NCBI GenBank assembly: GCA_963070105.1
Contig: OY718807.1
Span: forward strand, 8,347,983 to 8,411,982
Direction of reading: 5' to 3'
Origin: Litomosoides sigmodontis
Taxonomy: Eukaryota; Nematoda; Chromadorea; Rhabditida; Onchocercidae
DNA length: 64,000 bases
Positions 25,901 through 39,026 of this stretch are shown piece after piece. The position numbers and the translations under genes are program-made. The notes beneath the pieces are model-generated. The model was not told where the DNA came from. It searched no databases and saw only the letters and a program-made list of their open reading frames with translations. Each line of letters starts with the position of its first letter. The first letter of the stretch is position 1.

Positions 25901-27850
25901 CTGTAATTTACGTTAATGAAATATCATCAAATGTGACGTAAATTTTTTTTGTTTGTGACCAATTTTAATGGTGAATTTTTTTCTTTTTTGCTTTTTGAAT
26001 TTCAAATGACTGTATATATCTTAATTATGCGCAACAAATTTAATTGATAAATTAATCCTCAATGAGCAAAAAGCTTTTGTGTTTCCGCTATTGGAAATTC
26101 AAAAGTGATGAAAAGAGAAAAATTACAATGAAAGAACTTACAGTAAAATACTTTCTCCAACGATACATTGTGCAATGAAATCGTTTACTAAATTTGAATT
26201 ACATTTTTACGATTAATGCATAAATATTTTCTATAAGCCACATTTTAAATTTTTTCAAGTTTTTTTATAAAGATTTAAAAATGCCAGAATTGATTTGAAC
26301 CTATAATTTTACGCATTTAACAATTAATTCAGCTTTTATCAATAATCATTGATTTATCACTTAGCTAAGGTTATTATCAAATATCTTCGAGCAGTAAGAA
26401 ATCTTATGAAAAGTAAAGTCATTTCGTTGACATTAACAAAAAATATCAAATCTTCAACATTGATTAATGTTAACCGAGTTTGCAAGTAACTAATTAGAAT
26501 TTTGAATTTTATTATCCAAAAATTTCACTACTTCACTACTATCAGGAAATGAGAGATACGGAAAGAGCGAAACAATGGATGATGTGCAGGTAAATCGTTG
26601 AAATTTAGACGTAACCGTAAGCGTGTGCAGTACGTTAGGAATGATACGATGTCCGGAGGATGTAACTAGAACGTACCACTTCGTTAGTTTGTCAATTTCA
26701 ATCAATTTAATTCCATTTCAAAATGTTAATCCACAAATATGTGTGGGAGGTGAGAATGAATGCGAATGCCCAATGCCTTAACGGAGAATTGGATGGTGAC
26801 AGAAACAGGATTTTCAAACGGTTCAATTTAAATGTGTTTTGATGAAGAATAATGATTGTTGTGCAAATAAATCGCTTACAAACAAAAAATAGCAAATGAA
26901 AGGTGGAAGAGTTTGTAGAAGCTTGAAAAAAGGAACGAACCTTTTTTTTTTCAAAAAATTCATTAAATAATTTGCATATTTAATTAAAATATTAATTAGC
27001 AAGAGAAATTGCTCTTCAACTGCTGTCTGTAAGTTATCATAGAATGTTTTTATACTGAACCTTAATAAGAATATATAGGTAAATCATTAGAATTAAATAT
27101 AACAATTGGGGATTGACCAGTTAGTTCTTAACTTTTGCAATTTCTATGCTTTTAGCAAACAGATTTTTGCAGTATCAAAGGTGCTGTCATGTAAAATTCA
27201 CGCGTTTACTAATCCATAACTTAATGAGAGTAATTGGAAGAGTAAAATTAGCGATAATTCACTTGTTTCCTTAGTTTATTTTTACATCTATTTTATTTTT
27301 TTTGCTTAAATTTCAAAAATTTTTACCATTTCATGCTATTAGTTTAGCGTGGAGCATTACAATATTATTTGCATACATCGAAGTGACACTTTTTATGCGG
27401 CAATATGTGCTGGATAGAGATAAATGACCAGGGATGATTTCTTTCACTTCACTCACTAATAATAAATGGAGTGCGAAATTTGTTGGTTAGGTAGGAGAAG
27501 TCCACATCTATGGATATCGGTCAATACACCACGCACATCGGTCAACATGCGACATGTGTTAGGTAAAAAATTTAAAAACCAAATCAATCCGATTAGTTGT
27601 TTCAGTCACGACGGGACAAGCTTGTTTCATATTGACCGATGTGTATGTTCATGGACCACGGACGAATAGGTGAGTTGAGGAAGACGGTGGCGTGGGGAGG
27701 ATGATGGTGAAGGCTGAGGGTTGGGGATTGTTTTAAATAGGAGCTGTTGGATTTGGTTTACTGGAAGTTTGCTAAGATTTATACGGTCATACAAAGATAT
27801 GAAATGAAAAAGAGATGTTACGGTGTCATTTCAGTTTTGAGCGAAAAAGG
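25901..27850. other. Divergent promoter region between DUF229 gene and EIF3C
   Basis: Head-to-head space. I see no supported exon, although the missing first exon of the DUF229 gene may be here. An inverted pair CACATCGGTCAACATG (27534-27549) / CATATTGACCGATGTG (27628-27643) lies about 0.2-0.3 kb before the EIF3C start. A minus frame at 26490-26705 has no recognisable features. Confidence 0.5.
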
Positions 27851-30800
27851 ATGTCGAAGTTTTTTAAAGGAGCAGTGTCAAGTTCAGACTCATCGGGTTC
27901 TGAAAGTAGTGATGAGGAACAGTATGCGCCGATAAAGAGACCACAGTATGTTTTATATAAATTTCGCCTCTCCATCTTACTGGACACTTCCCGTTACCGA
28001 GAAAACAAAATATCGAACAAAACAACTCACTTATACTAATATAACCCCAAAAAAGTTTTAAAAGTTCATCTGTGAAGTATAAGTAAGTGTAATTATAGAG
28101 CCGCTTTCGCATATCCATCTGACAGTGATGATGAAGGGCAAAAACGCGTTGTCAAGGCACAGAAAGATCGAAAATTTGAAGAACTAAAGGATCTGATCAA
28201 ACAGGCGAAAAATTCGAGAAACATCAAAGATATGTCGAAGCTCTTGACAAGTAAGACAATGAAGCATTATCAGAGATTTAGTGATACGCTTCCTAAAGCT
28301 AAAATAAATTAGCTAGAAATTACCGATGCTTAATTTTCTAACGATTTTTTTTGCCTTTCTTTCATGCTTCCAGTGGAGTTTGAAAACCAATTTGTTCAGA
28401 AAGATACCATAATAGTTTTCAGCGTTCGAAGAGCTATGTAAAGTATTTGAGAAGACAAAAGTTGTGTTAACAAGGCAAAATATGTCAACGCCTCGTTTTT
28501 ATGTGCGCATATTGGTTGAACTGGAAGATTTCGTGAACGAACAGTGGGATGATAAAGAAGCGCGAAAAACTATGTCGAAAGCAAATTCGAAAGGGCTTAC
28601 TGCGCTGCGACAGAAAATTCGTAAATACAATAAAGTACTAGTTCTTTCTATATACAAAAGCTTGAATTTGAAAATTAGATTGTTCAAATTGTTCAAGAGC
28701 GGATTACAAATATTTTGTTTAGGATATGGAAGTGGAAGTTAGTGCCTACAGAGCAGAACCTGATCCAGTGGGATATTCAAGTGCTGACAACCAAGATGAA
28801 GAAGAGGAACAGGTAATAGTGGCACACTGGAATTTTGCTTTCTTTTGCTGCGTTCTCAAATTTTTTATCTTTTTGAATTTCATAAAATGTTTATGTTCGG
28901 AATTTATTTGAAAATTTGTTCAGGAAGAGTCTGAAAATGAGGAGGAAATGGAGAAAAGTAAACCTCGCAGTGATCTCAAAGATTCAGATGAATGGAGTTC
29001 TGACTCCAATGCGTCTTCAGACAGTGATTCTGATCTTGATCTTGAGGGGAAACAAATGGAGGATTTGCGGAAATTCTTTTTAAAGTATCTTTCTTTTTAT
29101 TTTGGATAAAAAAACTGAAAGCTTACAAACAACATTTACAGTGCTTGTTTTGCAGAAAAGAATTCAAAGAAGGTGGTGAAGCTGAAGGTAAAGAAAAACG
29201 ACAGGCGGAAAGAGCGCAAAAACAGAAGGAACAAAAAGAACGTGAAGCGAAAGAGAAAATTGAGGAAAATGAAAACGATGATGCTTGGGTTGCTGTGCCA
29301 ACAAAAGAAGAAAAGATGCGTCAACTTTTCGATCCCAAGACTGAAATTAACCATGAAGTGAGAATTATAATCGGTGTAACTCCTCTCATCCTTATTCTTT
29401 GCTTTTAAAATGGATAGACAAGTGTTTAATACTTTTAATAATATTTTAAAGGCTGTTATCAATAAATTGCAAGAAGTCATTGCTGCTCGGGGACGTAAAT
29501 CAACCAATCCTAAACATTACGTACGTAGTTTGCAAGAGCTCTTCAGGATTGCCGATGAGGTTTGCACTAACAAACTTTTATACCTTTCAATTTTCCTATT
29601 GTTTTTCTATTAATCTGAATGATTTTGTTCTCAAGTTTTACCAGTAAGTACAATTTTCAGCATAAACTTGGTGCTGGTGTTTTGGTGAAGATTTTATTTT
29701 CAATCATCTCTGCCCTTTTTGAACTAAATGGGCGAATCAGCGACTGTATGGATTATTCTTCTTGGAGCAAGTACGGATTTTTTGCGGAACATATTGCATA
29801 CGAAAAAATTTGTTAATTTTTCTGTTTGATGTAGATGTCCCACTCCATTTCAGAACGCTGGGCGCTACGAATAGCTTGATAGATATGTTAAACGAGTATC
29901 CTGATATTGTTTTGTCAATAGGAATCAGTGAAGATGATGAAAACATACAAGATGAAACCAAACCTTATACTGTGCATGGTTCTGTCCTAATGAGTGTTCA
30001 TCGTTTGGATACAGAATTAACTAAGATACTGCAAAATGCGGATTGTCACAGCACTGATTACATTGAAAAGTTTGTTTTTAATGAATTTCTCTAATTTGTT
30101 TTTCCGTTGAAATTAACCTTGCTCGAGTATGGGAAAGGTGTGGCGACGCAAAAGAAATAAAAATGTTTTGGAGCGGACTGTGCTAGGTTTCCTTTCTATT
30201 TCTATTGATGCTTTCTATTTGATGGTTTGTAGGAAGATATCTGAGACAGGAAAACAGCGAACTCCGTTTTTTTTTTTTTAATCCAGTTCTTCGGAAAAAA
30301 GTTGTGTTGTTGGATGGTTTTAGATTGAAGGGTGAAAAAGATTTATGTGCTTTGATCAATAAATTAATGGACTACGTCAATGCTCGGCTGGATAAAGATA
30401 TATTCTTGGAAGAAGAAGTTTGTAAACTGTACATGCTTCGCATCGAACATCTGTATTACAAGGTATATTTTTTGAGCTTTTTTTTATTACTTCCATTGGC
30501 TTGTTCTTTTTTCCAGTCGCTCCAGTTAAACATTATAAATGTACCTTTTTGCACATTTATTTTGGTTAAATTTCACGGTATTAAATTGAGTAAATAATTT
30601 TTATAATTGTTTTTTACTAGTAGGTTCAAAATTCACGTTTTTTATTGATAATAAATAATACACTGATATTTTAGTACGAAGCTGAAGATTTGACGGAACA
30701 TGGACAGGAGTCATCATTAGCGGTAATGGAACGACTTTGCAAAGAGGTGTACGCGCGTGATGATACAAAACGTCTGAGACAACGTGCAATGCTGTGTCAA

Positions 30801-32756
30801 ATTTATCATTTAGCATTACATGACAAGTGGCATGAAGCACGAGATTTGATGCTCATGTCACATTTGCAAGCTATTGTAGACCATTCAGATGTCAGCACTC
30901 AGGTTAGCACCAATCTAATTTTACAAAATAACTCTAGATAAAAAAATAACTCTTACTTTTTTTGTGAAAATAACTCTAGACATACCAAGAATATAACTTT
31001 GTTATTAACGAATGTTTCACCAAGTTACACTCAATTAGTCAAGTAATTTCTGTTAATGTTTTTTTTTAAGATTTTATATAATCGAACAATATGCCAACTT
31101 GGTTTGTGTGCTTTTCGACACAGTTTTATCAAAGAAGCTCATCAAGGTCTCTCTGAAATACAAAATACACAACGAGCGAAAGAACTGCTAGCTCAGGGGA
31201 TTGCTATGAGGCAGCAAGAAAGAACGGCTGAACAGGTTTTTTTTTTAAAAACAGTTGCAACGCATTTTGGTGCATTTTGAAAGTAAATTTGGTACTTCTA
31301 TTTCCTTAAAGGTGGAGTTTGTAATAATCACATGATGTTCAGGAAAAATCGGAGCGTGCGCGCCAGATCCCTTATCATATGCACATTAACGTTGAACTCA
31401 TGGAATGTGTTTATTTAATATGTTCAATGCTACTAGAGATACCACACATGGCTTCACAAGAATACGAATTGAGACGACGCCTCTTGTCGAGATCGTTTCA
31501 TTACCAACTGAAGCAGGTGACATACTTCCGTGTTCTCGTTTTCTGTTGTTGAATTTAGCGGTCAGCGTATAAATGTTTTTCATTGTATGCAGTCGGAGAA
31601 AAGTTCCCTCATTGGCCCACCTGAGAATACTCGTGAACATGTGGTAGCTGCGTCGAGAGCTATGCTAAATGGCGATTGGAAAAAATGTCGCGACTTCATC
31701 GTGAACGATAAAATGGATGCCAAGGTTTGTTTCCAGTTCTGGTCTGAATTGCAAATATTGTATTTGTGATGTATTGTTTGAATAGTTAACTAGGCTTCGC
31801 TTTCTGCCGTTTTTGCTTTCATAGTATAGTATAACTCTCGTAGTAAGTGGAAATCTAATTTGCAGGTATGGAATCTCTTCCGTAACTCAGAAAAAGTAAA
31901 GGAAATGGTGGTTCGTCGTATTCAGGAAGAATCATTACGCACTTATTTGTTAATGTATTCGACGGTCTATACCACTGTTTCATTGGAAACACTTTCTCAG
32001 TTATTTGAACTCGATAAAAGTACCGTACATTCGGTGATTAGGTTCGCTTTTAGTTTTTTATGGACTTTTAAATGAATGAATTTATTTCTTTCAGTTCCTG
32101 AGTTGTTGCATTCGATTCAGTTTGCGTTAGGCTTTAGATTCCCGTATTAGTTATTTTTCTGTTTCTCTAAACTAATTTTTGTTGATCCTCGATTTGGTGC
32201 AATGGAAATTTGATATAAAATAGGATTTCAGCAAAATGATCATTTCGGAAGAATTAAGTGCAAGCTTGGATGAACCTACAGATTGTCTTATCATGCATCG
32301 TGTCGAGCCAAGTCGATTGCAGCTTCTAGCCTTACATTTAACCGACAAACTTACTCAACTTGCTGATAGTAATGAACAAGTATGTATTAAGAACAAGTAT
32401 GTATATAAAGCGTCTTCATTGTAGGAAACCATTTAAAACTCTTTTAGATTCTTGAACCACGAGCTGGTCGCAGCTATACAGGTCCAGGCGCATGGTATGG
32501 TTTGCGTCAAGAACGAACTATTGCAGAACAACAGCAACGGCCCAGCCGTATAACTTACCAGGTAATGTGTGTATAATACTGTTACCATCTAAGTAGTTTG
32601 TTTGCAGAATTTCTTGGGCTCAGAACATGATTTAACGAATTTATAAGTTTTTTTAGTGGTCTTATATCGGAAAAGTTTTAGGAATCGTCAAATAAGAGCC
32701 GCTGGAACGTAAATCTTCAGAATCGACGTCGGATGGAGCAGCGTGTACGTTATTAA
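27851..32756 (+). CDS. EIF3C: Eukaryotic translation initiation factor 3 subunit C
   Basis: Eighteen exons give 898 aa, the usual nematode length: 27851-27945, 28099-28250, 28423-28634, 28723-28812, 28924-29084, 29156-29357, 29452-29559, 29661-29770, 29854-30069, 30324-30462, 30675-30902, 31071-31235, 31343-31516, 31593-31724, 31866-32041, 32232-32379, 32448-32561, 32682-32756. An ATTTCAG lies 16 bases before the ATG (probable trans-splice site). The acidic serine-rich N-terminus ([20 protein letters not shown]), [28 protein letters not shown], the Lys/Glu coiled region, [15 protein letters not shown] and [15 protein letters not shown] are eIF3c hallmarks. A C-terminal PCI/winged-helix domain spans about residues 640-835. 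It is a core scaffold of eIF3 on the 40S subunit in the cytoplasm. AATAAA lies at 32846-32851. A 33-base piece of intron 16 is repeated just downstream. Confidence 0.96.
32402..32434. repeat. 33-base direct repeat, copy 1 (EIF3C intron 16)
   Basis: The sequence beginning TATATAAAGCGTC and ending GGAAACCATTT is found again without change at 32919-32951, beyond the EIF3C poly(A) signal. Confidence 0.9.
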
Positions 32757-32845
32757 TTATTATGCCATACTTTGTACTTTATAATGGATTGTTTCGTTAC
32801 ACAGTCATGTTTTTTAACTGCCTGTTTAAGTATGTTTTCCTATTC

Positions 32846-32851
32846 AATAAA
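32846..32851 (+). terminator. Poly(A) signal candidate for EIF3C
   Basis: AATAAA, 90 bases after the EIF3C stop codon; the position is usual for a short nematode 3'UTR. Confidence 0.6.
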
Positions 32852-32896
32852 TAATTTCCCAGCTCTGTCGATTGAACAACTAAACAGTTTTATTCT

Positions 32897-33000
32897 ACTA
32901 TTGATCATGGCAGGATCCTATATAAAGCGTCTTCATTGTAGGAAACCATTTCCTGCCATTAATAGTTGAAATAGTAGCTCGAGTTGAAATAGTAGCTCGC
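32897..33000. repeat. Foldback enclosing copy 2 of the 33-base repeat, plus 18-base tandem repeat
   Basis: Arms CTACTATTGATCATGGCAGG (about 32896-32915) and TCCTGCCATTAATAG (32951-32965) flank 32919-32951, the exact second copy of an EIF3C intron segment. Immediately after, GTTGAAATAGTAGCTCG(A/C) occurs twice in tandem (32965-32982, 32983-33000). This looks like a rearranged or inserted patch. Confidence 0.75.
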
Positions 33001-33407
33001 TTTGTAGGAGATCACTACGACAATACGATTTGTTTATAACAGCGAAATACAAAAAGGATGAAACCACGATATAGAAAAAATAAAAATTAATAAGATGGAT
33101 ACAGTCTAGCTTTACTAAATGTTCTCGCTAAAGTCTACCTCTGCACAAAACACGCACTTCAAGAAAGAATGCGGTAACAGTCGTTGACCCATTGTTTTTC
33201 CTGTCTTGGTCTGATGGTTAGAATTTATACTTAAAAAAGAGGGACTATCATCCCACTCTTTTTTTCTTGCATGCCATCGAATTGTCCGTCTGAAAAAAAT
33301 AAAGTGATTCATGAATTACGTTAGTCCCCTTAGTTCAATTTCATTTGCAGTCGATGAAATTCAGTTCGAAGATCAGTTATTTCGATATCTAACAAAGCTA
33401 TCCTTTT

Positions 33408-34333
33408 TTATGTCATAAATTGCAAAGACTGTTTATCTTTTATACAATTACGAGGTGGCTGCTTCAACAAAAATTCTACGCTAGTGTGAATAAGAAATTG
33501 ACCTTTCTTTTTCTTTTGGTACTATCCATATCCTCCTCAGTATCCATCACGGCAAAATCATAACTTTCGGTCTCGACGACTGATTCTCCGCAGGTTCTTA
33601 CAAATTCTAAAAGAAGAGCCTTAAAAATGCAAAATTTAACATTATAAGCCTTCCACCGTTGTCGAGTTTAAGGCTGCTATGAAAACTTCGTGGAAAAGTA
33701 AGCTCAATTTTCATTTTTCAAACTTTGGAACGTCAAGGTTGATGTGCAGATTAACAGCACAGCATTTTCGAAAAAATATGAATTTATTTCTGAAAAAATT
33801 GAATCGATGCCACTCAGAAGTTTCAAAGGTCAATAATATATGACATCACTATGAAATTTTCCAGTATTCTCTCAAAAGTAACATCAGCTAGCTTTCCTTT
33901 GAGCAAACCTTAAGCTCTCCGAATTCTTCAGTGTTAGCCGTTGCACTTCGGAAATGTTGAAAAACTGAAAAGTTTTTAAAATCTGATTACCTGGATACTC
34001 GTCATCTCTATTTAATTCATCATCATCCTCAGAAGACGAATCATTGATCACGTTTGCAAGCATTTCCATTCCATCCTGTTCCATTTCTTCCTCATCTGTC
34101 CGGTTGGCGTCTGGCAATTCACTTCCTCTAGTTAATGCCGCTGAAAAATTTTTAAAATATTTGGATTCCCTTTTTCAAATAGACTGCTTGAAAACAGGTA
34201 CTTCGAGCTTACCATTAATACTGTCAGTAATTTGAAAATTGCAATATTGTTCAGCATCATCCAGCAAAAAATCATCGACTTCGAATGCATCAGCAAGTGG
34301 TGCAGTAGATGGGAAATGCAGACTTTGCATCAT
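33408..34333 (-). CDS. Acidic, probably nuclear protein of unknown function
   Basis: Four exons are well supported in phase: 34213-34333, 33991-34140, 33909-33964 and 33503-33619. A final exon 33408-33461 would end the protein after QPPRNCIKDKQS; it keeps the frame but uses a weak acceptor. The protein (about 163 aa) is strongly acidic with DDFLLDDAEQY, DEEEMEQDGMEM and a casein-kinase-like SSSEDDDELNRDDE run. Near its end is a basic STKRKRK stretch that could be a nuclear localisation signal. An alternative last exon at about 33320-33395 would add a leucine-heptad segment (LLDIEITDLRTEFHRL) but needs a micro-exon to hold phase. I do not recognise a family. It is tail-to-tail with EIF3C and lies downstream of SURF2 on the same strand. 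Confidence 0.6.
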
Positions 34334-36001
34334 CGTATTATCAGCCCTTATGGATTAATAAGACTAATTCTACTGTGCTACCCCGCTTAGATGAGATACA
34401 GTTAATTTCTCCATTAATATGACACATTTATTGATAGCAAAGTAGGATAACTCTAAAAGACTGTTGGAAGACAAAAAGTGAATGAAAAAATAATAAAAGA
34501 TTAAAATTTGTCGCTACGAAATCGTAAATTTTCATTTTTACTAGAAAGAATCAGTAAAATGCAATAGTTCGGTTACGACAAAACTTCCTAATTAAACAAG
34601 GGTTATCATATGGTAGAATGTGGCTAAGTAGTTTTCTCGAATATTCTTAACTGGCAAAAGTAGTTAACTTCCTTCAAAAGAGACTAGAACATCAGAACAT
34701 GAACTATTAGTGAAAAATACGATGATTCATGCTATTCCACCCTTAGAAAAAATTATTCAAAATTCAAAAAAATTAAAAGCTAGTTGGAACAGATAAAAAC
34801 ATCAAAAACAACTATTACACTGTCAAACTATTATGCAATTCTTACTAAGAAATGTTGGAAAGAATTCTTACACGTCAAAGTACATGAATTTAAATAAACA
34901 GAGAATCTTGAGATAAATGGAATTCGGTAAAGACTGCTAAAAAAACTAGACTATTCTAAAGAGAATTTTTCCTTCTACTGTTATGACATTTCAATTCAGT
35001 TGAAAAATCATTTCACGTAAACAATAATTTGAACAGATGGTTCAAATATTTCCCACTTACAATTGACGAAAAATTCAACTTAAGCTTTAAACTAAAAAAT
35101 ATTTTAAAATAAAAGACTGAACACTGACAACGTATTTACATTAAAGGCAATCTATAATTCTCAGGCAGCTGCGATGCACATGCACATTCATAAAGTAATA
35201 TATTAATTACTAAGCTACGCAGACTCCCGAACGGATAAAAATAAACTTCCACATAAGCAGTCAATATAAACAGGTAGGCTCACAGAGGCTTTAATTAATA
35301 AGTCAAGAAAAAAAGACGACTCAGTTGTGGGAAAACAGCGCAGTCTTTTAATGTGAATTGATTTTTCTCCGTTTTGCTTATTCCATAATTTCAAGCTTAT
35401 CACTTCCATTTTATGCAAGTTCCCTTTCGTTACATTAGAATCACTGTAAGAATTCTGAATGATATTTAACAGAGAGTTCCCTATATTCGTACATATTATA
35501 TGTAAAACAATCATATGTACAAATAATAATAAAATTTAGTTATGAAAGAAAGAAATAAGGAATCGAGAGAGATAAAGAGAGTATAGAATCAGAGTTATAA
35601 GAAAATAAATTTTGTCTTAGCGTATAAACGATGTAAAAACCAATAACATGCAAAAATCATCACTTAGTTAAATAAAAAGCCTTGGCTTATTGCTCACTTC
35701 TCATTTGTGTAAGAAATGAGTGGCGGAGAGAGAGAGGGAGAAGGCCAGAGTAGCACACAGTGTCCAGTGTCCAAAAAAAAGGTGCGCTAAATCGGATCTC
35801 AAATTGCTATTCTACACATCCTCATTCTCCTCTCCTGTATGATAAAATATGCACCAAAACATTATCAAAACGAAAACTGAGAAAATAGCACTAAAAAAGC
35901 TTATTATTCTGTTAAGTAATCTCATTATTCTACATTCTCCTTTAGCAAAAGATTTGTAAACTATAAATCATGAAACTCCAACTCATCAATCATCCGTCAC
36001 A
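34334..36001. other. Spacer between SURF2 and the acidic-protein gene
   Basis: AT-rich, both neighbours on the minus strand. The minus frame 35215-35514 (99 codons) has no splice context or recognised motif, and I read it as chance or 3'UTR. A short GA run lies near 35720-35745. Confidence 0.5.
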
Positions 36002-37454
<1,453 letters not shown>

Positions 37455-38368
37455 TTACTCACTGACTGCAACAGTAACGAATAGTATATCAAATAGTAGC
37501 ACCTCATGACCGCTGTCCCTTTTAACTACTGCCACCCCAAACTAATAAACTTGAGAGTTTCGGTGCACAATTTTTACGGACCGTATAAATTGAGGCCTTT
37601 CAAGCGCTACATCATATGGTTGGCGGGTTGTCGTGAAGATAAGGAGAAGTGACGTAAGTTAGATGGTATTGCAAGTGGCTGCTACTCTTTAACTTGTATT
37701 CTGAGGGCCTGAAGTTATTGCATTGAAATTGAATGAAATTAGTTCTTTTACTTCTTCCACATTTTTGAATTTTTCATTTTTTCCCTTACTGTGAGGAATA
37801 TATAAACTGGAGAAAAAATCTTTTATTTTTTAGAAAATTTTGTTTTCGTATTTTAAATGCAAAGTTCTGTTTACATTATTTAATGGACATTTTGCTGTGT
37901 AAATTGTTTTTACACTAATTTATTTAGTTGTTCTAATTTAATTGTCGTTGTTGTTCGTGACTTTCCCATCCTACTACTTTTTTTTAAAATTTTATCGGCG
38001 TTCTGAAACGTTTGTAAAGCTTAGCTTTGTAAAGTTAAATTTTTCCTTTAACCACAACTGCTTTTAATAGAACTCGAGAACTGCTCAATTTTCAGAAGCT
38101 GTGCTTTGTGAAAAAATCCATTTATTTGATGAAAGCGTGCTCTCAATATATATGAAAATGTGCTATCTAATTGTAACGTTTGTGACAAGCAGTAAAAAAG
38201 AGGCGTGATTGTTGATGCAATACGTGCTTTCTACTCAGAAGCTGGTTTCCTAAAAATGGTGTTTCTACGCGATCGGACGATAGTTGGGAAATAATTTCAA
38301 TTTATATTTTCCTCCACATTGTTGGTATTCATATGAAATTTTAGTATTCGGATTTTGATACGAGTTGT
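37455..38368. other. Shared divergent promoter region (SURF2 / 102-aa gene)
   Basis: 914 bases between two opposite start codons. No coding segment seen. Presumably carries both promoters; no specific element recognised. Confidence 0.5.
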
Positions 38369-38855
38369 ATGGCGAAATGGAATCCACAAGTGCTTAACGA
38401 CTATTTGGCACATTTCAGCTACATCGGAGAGTAAGTTGAATTCATTTGATTAGTAATTGTCTAAATTGAATACATGCGGTACTTCTTTTTTATTAAGCTT
38501 CTTCGCTACACAAAGTTATTAACAACAGTGGAAGATAGGTGCAAAGCTAGGATTTTCTTCTGCTACGTACGTTACGGTTCATTTGTGTTTGGTTGCATGT
38601 AATTTCAGACGTGAGACTTTAAAAGACATTTTTCGTCACGCTTACCAAAAGGAAATATTCAATAAAAAATATTCCAGATACTCACCGTGCGACAGCGATT
38701 GGACTGTGTTTAAGAAGTTTGCATCAAACACAATAAGTCCTATCAAGTATCCACATTTTCATCGTTGGTTGAATCATCTGAAATATCTGGAAGGAAAACA
38801 AACGTTAGATTTGAATTTTATTCTTCTGCATCTTAAAATAAGTCAGTCATATTAA
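38369..38855 (+). CDS. Unrecognised 102-aa protein, first gene of a putative operon
   Basis: Two exons (38369-38430, 38609-38855) join in phase 2: GGAGA|GTAAGT to TTTCAG|ACG. The protein begins MAKWNPQVLNDYLAHFSYIG, continues ETLKDIFRHAYQKEIF and ends LLHLKISQSY. It is rich in Lys, Phe, Tyr and His, with no signal peptide or membrane segment. I recognise no domain. The consensus donor and acceptor and the clean frame support a real gene. The FARSA start codon lies only 171 bases after this stop, on the same strand, preceded by an acceptor-like TTCTTAG. That is typical of a downstream operon gene. Confidence 0.6.
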
Positions 38856-39026
38856 TACAGAATAACTTGGTTAAAAATTAGAAATGAATTGCGGAAGAAT
38901 CTTTTATGTTTAAAAATTATTACTGAGAATATTAGGCTCTATCTCACTAAACCTTTTGTGATTGAGTTTTTCCTACATGTGTTTTGAAAACTTTACATCA
39001 TGTTCGTTGTCATTCTTAGTTGCGAA

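Noticed and set aside
29136..29507. 123-codon minus-strand frame
   Set aside because: Antisense to EIF3C exons 6 and 7, whose purine-rich Lys/Glu codons suppress stops on the opposite strand.
35215..35514. 99-codon minus frame
   Set aside because: No start context, splice support or recognised domain; probable chance frame in a spacer.
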